The translations under genes were made by a program, and so were the position numbers. DNA of 27,874 nt from Nitrospirota bacterium. Its GTDB lineage: Bacteria > Nitrospirota > JAOUDF01. The stretch spans positions 1-27,874 of the forward strand of contig JAOUDF010000010.1 of NCBI GenBank assembly GCA_029859385.1. The letters run 5' to 3'. Each line of letters starts with the position of its first letter. Position 1 is the stretch's first letter. Of this stretch, positions 17,050 through 23,650 are shown piece after piece. The notes beneath the pieces were generated by a model. That model did not search any database. It saw only the letters and a program-made list of their open reading frames with translations, and was not told where the DNA came from.

Positions 17050-17185
17050 CTGAGCCTCCTCCTGCATGGCGAGGTTATTTCTTATTAGGGAATATGCAGG
17101 GGGTGTGCCGGATGCGACTTGTTTTTAAAGGTCTGTAAATTCAATTGGATATAAAGATAGGTAAAAATGGCGAGGGTGGAAATTG

Positions 17186-17219
17186 CAGGATATGCTACAC
17201 CGGGGCGCAGCATATCCTG
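17186..17219. promoter_or_regulatory. Perfect 11-bp dyad upstream of the cus operon
   Basis: CAGGATATGCT (17186-17196) and AGCATATCCTG (17209-17219) are exact reverse complements separated by 12 bases. The site lies about 135 bases upstream of the first cus-operon gene and just beyond the terminator of the SAP-like gene. It has no T-tract. The spacing and symmetry fit a dimeric regulator site, or a MITE end. The binding factor is unknown. Confidence 0.5.
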
Positions 17220-17220
17220 T

Positions 17221-17255
17221 AGAAAAGGTCCAACCGGCAATGCCGGTTGGACCTT
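17221..17255 (-). terminator. Intrinsic terminator of the SAP-like gene
   Basis: AAGGTCCAACCGGCA (17225-17239) and TGCCGGTTGGACCTT (17241-17255) are perfect reverse complements. On the minus strand the stem ends in TTTT then CT. It sits about 60 bases downstream of the small gene at 17316-17504 and insulates it from the cus operon. Confidence 0.8.
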
Positions 17256-17315
17256 CAGGAAATTCTGTTCGGAAATTTACGGGGAGGTTATCCTCGGGAA
17301 GACGAGGGGAGGTTG

Positions 17316-17504
17316 TCAGCTGTTACCCAGGCAGTCCGACCTGAAAAGGCAGTCGTACTGGTCGCAGACGCCCGATGTCGCGGTGCCGAAGCAGGGGAAG
17401 TTCCCTTCGGTCTTCTGGATTTCATGGATGAGTTCTGTCTTTTTCAGCTTGCCTGCCTTGATCCCGAGGTTGGCAGCTATAGTTTTCAGTTCGGTAACGG
17501 TCAT
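17316..17504 (-). CDS. Small SAP/Rho-N-like protein with four C-terminal cysteines
   Basis: This encodes 62 residues. The N-terminal half (MTVTELKTIAANLGIKAGKL, then KKTELIHEIQ) is a compact helix-extended-helix typical of SAP or Rho N-terminal domains, which usually bind nucleic acid. The C-terminal half holds Cys38, Cys47, Cys52 and Cys58 (CFGTATSGVCDQYDCLFRSDC), possibly a metal site. AAGGAGCTGCA precedes the ATG, and a strong terminator follows, so it is a complete single-gene unit. Function is unknown. Confidence 0.82.
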   Translation of the reverse strand: MTVTELKTIAANLGIKAGKLKKTELIHEIQKTEGNFPCFGTATSGVCDQYDCLFRSDCLGNS

Positions 17505-17602
17505 TGCAGCTCCTTGAATAGTGGTTTTGAATTAAGGTGACGCCATGTTATCGGCAGTATATCATCTTTTCTTCAGGGATGCTTGAGGAAGAAGTGCATT
17601 TT

Positions 17603-17631
17603 TTGACAGCCCCGGCCGTTTTCTTTATAGT
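17603..17631 (+). promoter_or_regulatory. Near-consensus sigma-70 promoter of ftsY
   Basis: TTGACA (17603-17608) and TATAGT (17626-17631) are separated by exactly 17 bases. Transcription would begin near 17638, giving a leader of about 27 nt before the ATG at 17665. Confidence 0.85.
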
Positions 17632-17664
17632 GGCCCCATCGTTAAACCGTTGGAGAGACAATTC

Positions 17665-18570
17665 ATGTTCAGCAAGATCAGAGAGGGCTTGACCAAATCG
17701 AGGAATTTCCTGGCGGATAAGCTGGGAGCGGTGCTTGCCATCGGGCGGAAGGTCGACGAAGAGCTTATGGAGGAGCTGGAGGAGCTCCTCATCGGCGCCG
17801 ACTTCGGCATGTCGACCACCATGCTGCTCATGGAAAAGTTGCGGTACCGCTGCAAACGAGAGAACGTTCAGGATGCCGAGGTGGTGAAGAAGATACTCCG
17901 GGAGGAGATCAGTGCGCTCCTGAGGCCGGGCGAACATCGGCTCACCATTGCGCCGACGGCACCGACGGTCTACCTCTTCCTCGGCGTGAACGGCGTAGGG
18001 AAGACCACTACCATAGGCAAGCTTGCGAAGCGCTATAAGGATTCCGGAAAGAACGTACTTCTTGCCGCGGGCGACACCTTCCGGGCTGCCGCCATCGAGC
18101 AGCTTGAGACCTGGGGAGAGAGAGCGGGAGTGCAGGTGATCCGCCATCAGCACGGCGCCGACCCTTCGGCGGTGGTCTTCGACGCCATTACTGCCGCCAA
18201 GGCGAGGGGTGTGGACATACTCCTCATCGATACGGCGGGGAGGCTCCATAACAAGGAGCACCTCATGGAGGAACTGCGGAAGATCCGCAGGGTTGCCGGT
18301 CGCGAACTTGAGGGGTGCCCCCACGAGACGTTGCTGGTGCTGGATGCGGTCACCGGCCAGAACGGCCTCGCCCAGGCCAAAACCTTTCACGAGGTGGCAG
18401 GCCTGACCGGTATTGTGCTTACCAAGCTGGACGGTTCGGCAAAGGGGGGCATCGTGGTGGCCATAGCCAACGACCTCAAGCTGCCCATCAAGCTGGTAGG
18501 TGTGGGGGAAAAAGTGGAAGATCTGCTGGATTTCGACCCCGCCGAGTTCGCGCAGGGCCTCTTCGACTAG
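17665..18570 (+). CDS. ftsY: Signal recognition particle receptor FtsY
   Basis: FtsY is the membrane-associated GTPase that receives SRP-ribosome complexes. The 301-residue protein has an N-terminal helical N domain (about 1-90) and an SRP-type G domain with GVNGVGKTTT (107-116), DTFRAAA (137-143), DTAGR (189-193) and TKLDGSAKGG. It ends GVGEKVEDLLDFDPAEFAQGLFD, the usual FtsY C-terminus. The acidic A domain of enterobacterial FtsY is missing, giving the short form. The ATG at 17665 is preferred to a TTG 15 bases upstream, because GGAGAG (17652-17657) sits 7 bases before it. It overlaps the convergent GGDEF gene by 4 bases. Confidence 0.97.
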   Translation: MFSKIREGLTKSRNFLADKLGAVLAIGRKVDEELMEELEELLIGADFGMSTTMLLMEKLRYRCKRENVQDAEVVKKILREEISALLRPGEHRLTIAPTAPTVYLFLGVNGVGKTTTIGKLAKRYKDSGKNVLLAAGDTFRAAAIEQLETWGERAGVQVIRHQHGADPSAVVFDAITAAKARGVDILLIDTAGRLHNKEHLMEELRKIRRVAGRELEGCPHETLLVLDAVTGQNGLAQAKTFHEVAGLTGIVLTKLDGSAKGGIVVAIANDLKLPIKLVGVGEKVEDLLDFDPAEFAQGLFD

Positions 18571-20750
18571 CTGTTGCCCGGAGGGGGGAGGACAAAGCTG
18601 GAGTAGAACTCCACTCTGTTCTTGCCCCGGGCCTTGGCGGCATAGAGGGCCTTGTCGGCCTTGGTTATCAGCTCTTTCACCGACCGGGCGTCGCCGGGCA
18701 CCGCGGCGATTCCCATGCTGAGCGAAAGGTGTATCTCAACAATCTCACCGGAAGACTTCTGGCCGGCCTCGAAGGCATATTCTTTCTCGACGACCTTGTT
18801 TTTCTTCTGTTTCCAGATAATTGAGGAGTTCATATCCTTCATGATGCGGTGTGCGATATTCAGCGCTCCCTCTGCGCCGGTTTCAGGGAGGATGACCGCA
18901 AACTCATCGCCGCCGTACCTGACCGCGGCGTCAATGGAGCGGACTGCCCCGTGGAGTACCCGTCCCACTTCCTTCAGCAGTTCGTCGCCCGCCTGGTGGC
19001 CATAGCTGTCGTTGTACGGTTTAAAATTGTCGAGGTCGATCATGATGAGCGACAACGGACGGCTATATCTGAGGGTACGTTCCACCTCCTCGTACAGCAC
19101 TTCTTCGAGATAACGGCGGGAGAACAGGCCGGTAAGCGGGTCGGTTACCGCCAGCTTTCGCAGCTCCTCCGTCTTTTCCTGAAGCCTGGCCCTGTCGATG
19201 GCCATGGCGGCCTGGGCCGCTACCAGGTTCATGAGGCTGAGGTCCTCTTCACAGAAGCTTGAGCCGTCTGCCTTGTCCGCAAGGTTGAGCACGCCCATCG
19301 GCGATTTCTTCCATGACAGCGGCATGCTCATGAACGAGCCGGTCTTGTAGCGCTGGCGCTTGCGGCCCGAAAGCCGCGGGTCGGTAGCGATGTCCGAGAC
19401 GATAAGCGGTTTGCCCGATTCCAGTACCTTTCCGGCGATTCCTTCCCCCGGCTGGATCCTGAAATGCTCCACCAGTTTTTCGTTGAACCCCTTGGTAGCC
19501 TTGATAACGAGCCCCTTGGCCTCCTCATTAAAGAGCATCAGAGAGCCCTGTTCGGCCTTCATCAGCGAGGCCGCCTTGTCCAGAATGGTGTTGAACAGCT
19601 GCTCCGTCGGCGCGTCGCCGCAGAGGGCGGAGCAGGCCTCCGTAACCGCAAACAGCGTATCCATCTGGACGCGGATCGAATCTCGCAGGGAGGCGTTGGT
19701 TATGGCGGTCTGAAGGTAGCGGCAGAAGGCGGTCAGTATCGGCAGGTCATCCTGCGCCAGTTCCACATTGAAGATATTGATTATCCCCGCTACCTTTTCC
19801 CCCTCCTGAATCGGGAAGGTGAAGCAGGAGTAAATCTCTTCGGGCAGCCCGGCCTTCAGCAGGTCGAAGGTGTTGTTGATATAGGTCGGTGAGCGATACT
19901 CCAGTACCTTGGCTGCCAGGCCTTCATCGGCGGCGCAGTGGTAGGCTTCGGCCGCCTCCCCGAGCGGTCCCACCGATGCGGCTGTCTTGTAATAACGGGA
20001 GCCGGCGTCAAAGAGCATGACCGAGGCGTCCTGCACGCCGTAAAGGAATTCCAGTGAGCTCAGGAAAAGCTTCAGTACCTCTTCCCTTGAACTTCTTACC
20101 GACAGGTCCATGCCGACATTCAGTAATGCCCTGAGCCTGGAGGCATTGTTTTGTATTACATTTCTTTCGAAGCCGCTCTGGAGGACATATTGGGCGAGCC
20201 CTTCCAGTGACTCTACATCTTTTTGGAACAGATTGACCGGCTTCACCGGCGTCATGTCCGTCAGGGTTTTCAGTTCCTCGGGTGTCATGTCCACGTGGGA
20301 GGCAAGTTCGGCGATGAATTCGTCGGTGAGGGGGGTGTCGAATATCCGCCCGCCGAGGAGCACAACGTGGTGCGAGGCGTCGAGGGTGACGGGGATGGCA
20401 AAGTTGATCAGGCCGGCGTAGCACTGGAAAGTCAGGGTGGTGCCCAGCTCCAGTGCCCGTTTCATGCTCCTGTTGCAATAGTTGTCACAGAGGGTGTGGC
20501 CTTTCGGACGTTCCCGCAGGGCCGTGCAGAAAGGGCTTTCATTGCTCGCCGGCACCAGGGGAGAGGACGAGACGCACGGGTGTCCGTGCTCGGCACAGCG
20601 CGGTCTGTCCGATATCGATGCGTATCCTTGGCCAGTTTCTTCATAAATCGTGAGAGTGGAGCCGGTTATTCCGGCAAGGAGCCCCTGCATCTTGCTCCAC
20701 CCCTGAAGGTCTATCGCCTTGTCTGTATAATGTTTCGATTGTTCCGGCAT
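18567..20750 (-). CDS. Diguanylate cyclase with PocR-like and two GAF sensory domains
   Basis: This 727-residue cytosolic protein makes the second messenger c-di-GMP. Residues about 10-195 form a PocR-like ligand-sensing domain, with clustered cysteines (C75, C88, C92, C110) in FCTALRERPKGHTLCDNYC and FQCYAGLINFAIPV. Residues about 215-355 and 370-525 are two GAF domains (the second with QGSLMLFNEE, PGEGIAGKVLESGKPLIVSDI). After a short coiled linker, residues 535-715 are the GGDEF domain: DPLTGLFSRRYLE, catalytic GGDEF (613-617) and an inhibitory site RSID (604-607) exactly five residues upstream. A charged insert of about 20-25 residues interrupts the GGDEF fold near 645-670. No membrane segment is present. 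The ligand is unknown. Confidence 0.93.
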   Translation of the reverse strand: MPEQSKHYTDKAIDLQGWSKMQGLLAGITGSTLTIYEETGQGYASISDRPRCAEHGHPCVSSSPLVPASNESPFCTALRERPKGHTLCDNYCNRSMKRALELGTTLTFQCYAGLINFAIPVTLDASHHVVLLGGRIFDTPLTDEFIAELASHVDMTPEELKTLTDMTPVKPVNLFQKDVESLEGLAQYVLQSGFERNVIQNNASRLRALLNVGMDLSVRSSREEVLKLFLSSLEFLYGVQDASVMLFDAGSRYYKTAASVGPLGEAAEAYHCAADEGLAAKVLEYRSPTYINNTFDLLKAGLPEEIYSCFTFPIQEGEKVAGIINIFNVELAQDDLPILTAFCRYLQTAITNASLRDSIRVQMDTLFAVTEACSALCGDAPTEQLFNTILDKAASLMKAEQGSLMLFNEEAKGLVIKATKGFNEKLVEHFRIQPGEGIAGKVLESGKPLIVSDIATDPRLSGRKRQRYKTGSFMSMPLSWKKSPMGVLNLADKADGSSFCEEDLSLMNLVAAQAAMAIDRARLQEKTEELRKLAVTDPLTGLFSRRYLEEVLYEEVERTLRYSRPLSLIMIDLDNFKPYNDSYGHQAGDELLKEVGRVLHGAVRSIDAAVRYGGDEFAVILPETGAEGALNIAHRIMKDMNSSIIWKQKKNKVVEKEYAFEAGQKSSGEIVEIHLSLSMGIAAVPGDARSVKELITKADKALYAAKARGKNRVEFYSSFVLPPPGNS

Positions 20751-20929
20751 CTGCTCTCGTTATCTGGAAAAAAATCCTTAATCAGATAGCAATTGTCGCG
20801 CCACAATATAACGCATTGATATTGCAAGAGTTTGCCATGCGTGCATGACAATTTATGTCAACAGCTTGTTCCTTTTTAGCCTTTGCCCAAATGAAAATGT
20901 GTTCCACTTGGTGACATAAACACGAGGGA

Positions 20930-22720
20930 TCAGAATCCGGAGCCGTGGTCATCGTCATGACCGGGGGCCAGCATCCGGTGAAGGGAGGGGGTGTCGGCGC
21001 AATGGCGAACAGGCTCGGTTCCGGCGATGAATACCTGCCGGACCACGCTGGTGCAACCGCGGGTGGCGAGCAGGCCGGTATCGCGGTCGATATCAACCAC
21101 CACGGTATTGTCGGGGATCGGGAACTCTTCCGCCGGTGTGCCCTCGAGGGCGACCTTCATGAAATCGATCCAGATGGGGAGGGCGGCGGCTCCCCCCGTT
21201 TCCTTGTTTCCTATGCGCCGGTGGTCGTCGAAGCCTACCCAGACGCCTGCCACGAGGGAGGGGGTGTAGCCCATGAACCAGGCGTCGTTATAGTCGCTGG
21301 TGGTGCCAGTCTTGCCCGCCAGAGGCCTCTCCAGTTTTTTTGCCTTCTTGGCGGTGCCGTTTTGCACCACGCCCTGGAGCATCGAGTTGACCACCCCGGT
21401 CACTTCGGCCTTCATCACTTCCTGCGGATAGGGGACCATCTCGTCGACGACCACTCCCCGGTCGTTCTCGACCCGCACGATGGCCGAGGGCGCCACCATG
21501 ATCCCCTGGTTGGCGAATACCGAAAAAACGGTGACCAGTTCGGTGAGGGTGACGTCCGATGCACCCAGGGCCAGCGACAGATAGGGCTGAAGGGTGTTCC
21601 TGATGCCCATGGCCGTCGCCCGCTCGATGACGGTCTTGGGGCCGAGCTGTTCAAGGAGGCGGACGGAGACCACGTTGATCGATTCTTCAATGGCCCGGCG
21701 GATGGTTATCTTACCCTCGAAGCGGTTGGTGAAGTTTGACGGCGACCACATCTGGCCCGGAGCCGCTTCATAGGTGACCGGGCTGTCGTCCACAATGGTG
21801 GCAGGGGTAAAGCCGTTCTCCATGGCAACTGCATACACGACCGGCTTGAAGACCGATCCCGGCTGTCTGAGGGCCTGGGTTGCGCGGTTGAACTGGCTTT
21901 CGCCGAAGTCCCGGCCTCCCACCATGGCCCGTATCTGCCCGGTCTTCGGGTCGACCGCCAGCAGCGCCCCCTGCAGGGGAGGGTAATTCTTGCGCCCCTT
22001 ATGGCGGGCCTCGACCGTCCTGAGTCCCTTTTCTACGGCCTCCGCGGCAGCCCGCTGATACCTCATGTCCAGGGAGGTATATATCCGCAGTCCCCCTGTC
22101 TGCACGGTCTTTGTCCCGTATTTTTCCTCCACCTGCTGGCGGATATATTCCACGAAATAGGGTGCCGCGCTTTCCCTGGTCCGGCTGACCACCATTACCG
22201 GCTTGTTCGTCTCCTGTATCAGTTGTGCCGGGTTGATGTCCCCCTCGTCGGCCATCCTTTTGAGGACATGGTTCCGGCGGGCCGTCGCTGACTTCAGGCT
22301 CTTATAAGGAGAGTAGGCTGACGGAGCCTTGGGTAAACCCGCCAGCATGGCGGCCTCACCAAGGGTAAGGTCAGCGGCATGTTTCCCGAAATAGATATCG
22401 GCTGCCGCCTCCACGCCGTAAGCGCCGCTCCCCAGGTATATCTGGTTGAGGTAAAGGGCCAGTATCTCATCCTTGCTGTAGCGCTTCTCTATCTGTATGG
22501 CAAGAAGAACCTCCTTTATCTTTCTGGTAAAGGTCTTCTCCGTATTGAGGAAGAGCTGCTTGGCGAGCTGCTGGGTTATGGTGCTGGCCCCCTCCACGAT
22601 CTCGCGGGCCCGGATGTCGACCCAGAGCGCCCGCATGATCCCCTCGAAATCGACTCCCGTGTGGGTGTAGAAGCGGCTGTCCTCCACCGCGATAAAGGCC
22701 TGCTTCAGATGCTTGGGCAT
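20930..22720 (-). CDS. Class A penicillin-binding protein 1A (glycosyltransferase-transpeptidase)
   Basis: PBP1A polymerises and cross-links peptidoglycan in the periplasm. From the ATG at 22720 the frame encodes 596 residues. The GT51 glycosyltransferase domain comes first (EDSRFYTHTGVDFEG with catalytic E13, GASTITQQLAKQLFL, RKIKEVLLA, NQIYLGSGAYGVEAAA). The transpeptidase domain follows with SVFK (289-292, catalytic Ser289), SIN (347-349) and KTGT (470-473). The protein ends in a His/Asp-rich tail (GHDDDHGSGF). This start cannot be the biological N-terminus, because it lacks the membrane anchor. The same frame stays open to 22983 and encodes a transmembrane helix and linker, but contains no ATG, GTG or TTG upstream (see the adjoining feature). 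Transcribed alone, divergent from nrdJ. Confidence 0.93.
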   Translation of the reverse strand: MPKHLKQAFIAVEDSRFYTHTGVDFEGIMRALWVDIRAREIVEGASTITQQLAKQLFLNTEKTFTRKIKEVLLAIQIEKRYSKDEILALYLNQIYLGSGAYGVEAAADIYFGKHAADLTLGEAAMLAGLPKAPSAYSPYKSLKSATARRNHVLKRMADEGDINPAQLIQETNKPVMVVSRTRESAAPYFVEYIRQQVEEKYGTKTVQTGGLRIYTSLDMRYQRAAAEAVEKGLRTVEARHKGRKNYPPLQGALLAVDPKTGQIRAMVGGRDFGESQFNRATQALRQPGSVFKPVVYAVAMENGFTPATIVDDSPVTYEAAPGQMWSPSNFTNRFEGKITIRRAIEESINVVSVRLLEQLGPKTVIERATAMGIRNTLQPYLSLALGASDVTLTELVTVFSVFANQGIMVAPSAIVRVENDRGVVVDEMVPYPQEVMKAEVTGVVNSMLQGVVQNGTAKKAKKLERPLAGKTGTTSDYNDAWFMGYTPSLVAGVWVGFDDHRRIGNKETGGAAALPIWIDFMKVALEGTPAEEFPIPDNTVVVDIDRDTGLLATRGCTSVVRQVFIAGTEPVRHCADTPSLHRMLAPGHDDDHGSGF

Positions 22721-22974
22721 ATCCCGCAGCTGGATCGGGGTCCGCTTCTCGATGAAGAACTCCCCTATGATCTCACCGTCCCTGGAAAAGACCTTGGAAG
22801 ACGTATTGGGCCGGTATTCCTCGAGATAGCTGACCTGGGGCAGGTCCTGGAATGTAGTGATCGTATAGGCGAGGGCGGCTCCCAGGGCAAGGGATATGAC
22901 GCCTGTGACTGTATAGATGACTGAACTGCGCGTGATGAGCTCCTTTACGGGTGGGCCGGTGGGGCCTGATTCAT
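22721..22974 (-). other. N-terminal segment of the PBP1A, out of frame with its best start codon
   Basis: In the PBP frame this stretch reads VKELITRSSVIYTV..., a membrane helix (VIYTVTGVISLALGAALAY) and LEEYRPNTSSKVFSRDGE, GEFFIEKRTPIQL, the normal anchor and linker of a PBP1A. The only good start, ATG at 22974 with AAGGAG 4 bases upstream, lies in another frame and reads MNQAPPAHP then TAA. One extra base in the C-rich run before GTAAAG would join the two. Either a base is missing in the sequence, the gene is frameshifted, or a non-canonical start near AAGGAGCTCATC is used. Confidence 0.7.
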
Positions 22975-22984
22975 AAAACTCCTT

Positions 22985-23295
22985 CTATAATAAGGGAGAG
23001 TGGTGTCGGATGCAACCCGGGGGCGCCAATCGATATGCCGCCTGTATACAGGTCACCCGTGTCTGCAGATTCCGAAAGGCGACCTTGCCCTGGCCTGACC
23101 TGTTTCATATTTTTTGGCTCAAGCGCAGGCCGGATGCGGCTTGCAGTGGAGAATCAGGCTGAGACATTAGTCTCATCATGTTCCCAAACGGGACAACTTT
23201 TCTGACGATTAATTTTTAGCCATTTCCGGCGCTAATCGGAATTATTGTTTATTTTTCGCCGTATTACCTCAAAATCCACACTGGCTCCCCACCCC
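22985..23295. other. Divergent intergenic region, first half, no gene seen
   Basis: About 310 bases between the PBP1A and the nrdJ promoter. No gene is supported on either strand. On the PBP1A side, TTGCAT and TATTAT 17 bases apart lead directly into the ribosome-binding site, a possible but oddly close promoter. A short dyad with GGGACAA (near 23180-23196) recalls the hsp20 upstream site but has different spacing. Confidence 0.4.
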
Positions 23296-23324
23296 TTGAC
23301 ACACAAGATGTAGTGCACTATCAT
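23296..23324 (+). promoter_or_regulatory. Sigma-70 promoter of nrdJ
   Basis: TTGACA (23296-23301) and TATCAT (23319-23324) are 17 bases apart, near-consensus. Transcription would start near 23331, leaving a leader of about 320 nt before the nrdJ ATG, long enough for further control. Confidence 0.75.
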
Positions 23325-23348
23325 CTTCGCCGCTACCAAATAGAGTGT
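23301..23348 (+). promoter_or_regulatory. Pair of NrdR-box-like sites overlapping the nrdJ promoter
   Basis: ACACAAGATGTAGTGC (23301-23316) fits the NrdR box pattern (ACAC, A/T centre, GTGT) at about 13 of 16 positions. CTACCAAATAGAGTGT (23333-23348) fits at about 11. They are 16 bases apart, start to start 32, i.e. three helical turns, the arrangement known for NrdR. The first lies between -35 and -10, as expected for repression by NrdR-ATP/dATP. The nrdR gene is not in the window. Confidence 0.65.
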
Positions 23349-23353
23349 AAATG

Positions 23354-23394
23354 TGTGGAAAATGTGCACAAGGTTGTGCGCAACCTGTGGATAT
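23354..23394 (+). promoter_or_regulatory. Four tandem DnaA-box-like sequences in the nrdJ leader
   Basis: Compared with the DnaA box TTATNCACA (reverse TGTGNATAA), four same-strand copies are seen: TGTGGAAAA (23354, 8/9), TGTGCACAA (23363, 8/9), TGTGCGCAA (23375, 7/9) and TGTGGATAT (23386, 8/9). Spacings are 9, 12 and 11 bases. The third sits within the AGGTTG-CAACCT dyad (23371-23386). DnaA control of nrd genes is known in other bacteria; binding here is inference. Confidence 0.45.
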
Positions 23395-23586
23395 GAGGTT
23401 GACAGACAGTGAATAACTGGCCCGCATATTCCATAAAATCACGTGATTATCGCGCCGGGATTTGTTTTTACAAGCGATTTCGTGAAGGAGCGGCGTATCG
23501 GTGATTACGGCCGACTGAGCGGAATCGCCTGTGGAAACAAAGAACAAGTGAGGGCGCGTGTAATTTTATGAAATATTCGGGCTAAA

Positions 23587-23607
23587 GCCTGCCCTTCGGC
23601 GGCAGGC
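23587..23607 (+). promoter_or_regulatory. Hairpin in nrdJ leader
   Basis: GCCTGCC (23587-23593) and GGCAGGC (23601-23607) pair perfectly around a 7-base loop, about 44 bases before the nrdJ start. No T-tract follows directly. It may be a repeat element or a leader structure; no cobalamin riboswitch signature was recognised around it. Confidence 0.45.
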
Positions 23608-23650
23608 GGTATTTATAACATTTCTCTTTATTCTAGGGAGGGCGGGGCGA

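Noticed and set aside
20838..20855. Minus-strand TGGCAAACTCTTGCA upstream of the diguanylate cyclase, similar to a sigma-54 promoter
   Set aside because: The distance between GG and GC is one base too short, and sigma-54 spacing is strict. No upstream dyad supports it.
23180..23196. Second copy of the hsp20 upstream dyad near CCCAAACGGGACAA
   Set aside because: Only one half-site matches and the spacing differs (4 instead of 8 bases); no -24/-12 element follows.
22951..23205. Plus-strand open frame of 84 codons in the PBP1A-nrdJ gap
   Set aside because: It overlaps the PBP1A start region, lacks a ribosome-binding site and shows no recognisable domain.
23269..23547. Minus-strand open frame of 92 codons across the nrdJ control region
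   Set aside because: It covers the nrdJ promoter and box clusters, has no good ribosome-binding site and has an implausible composition.
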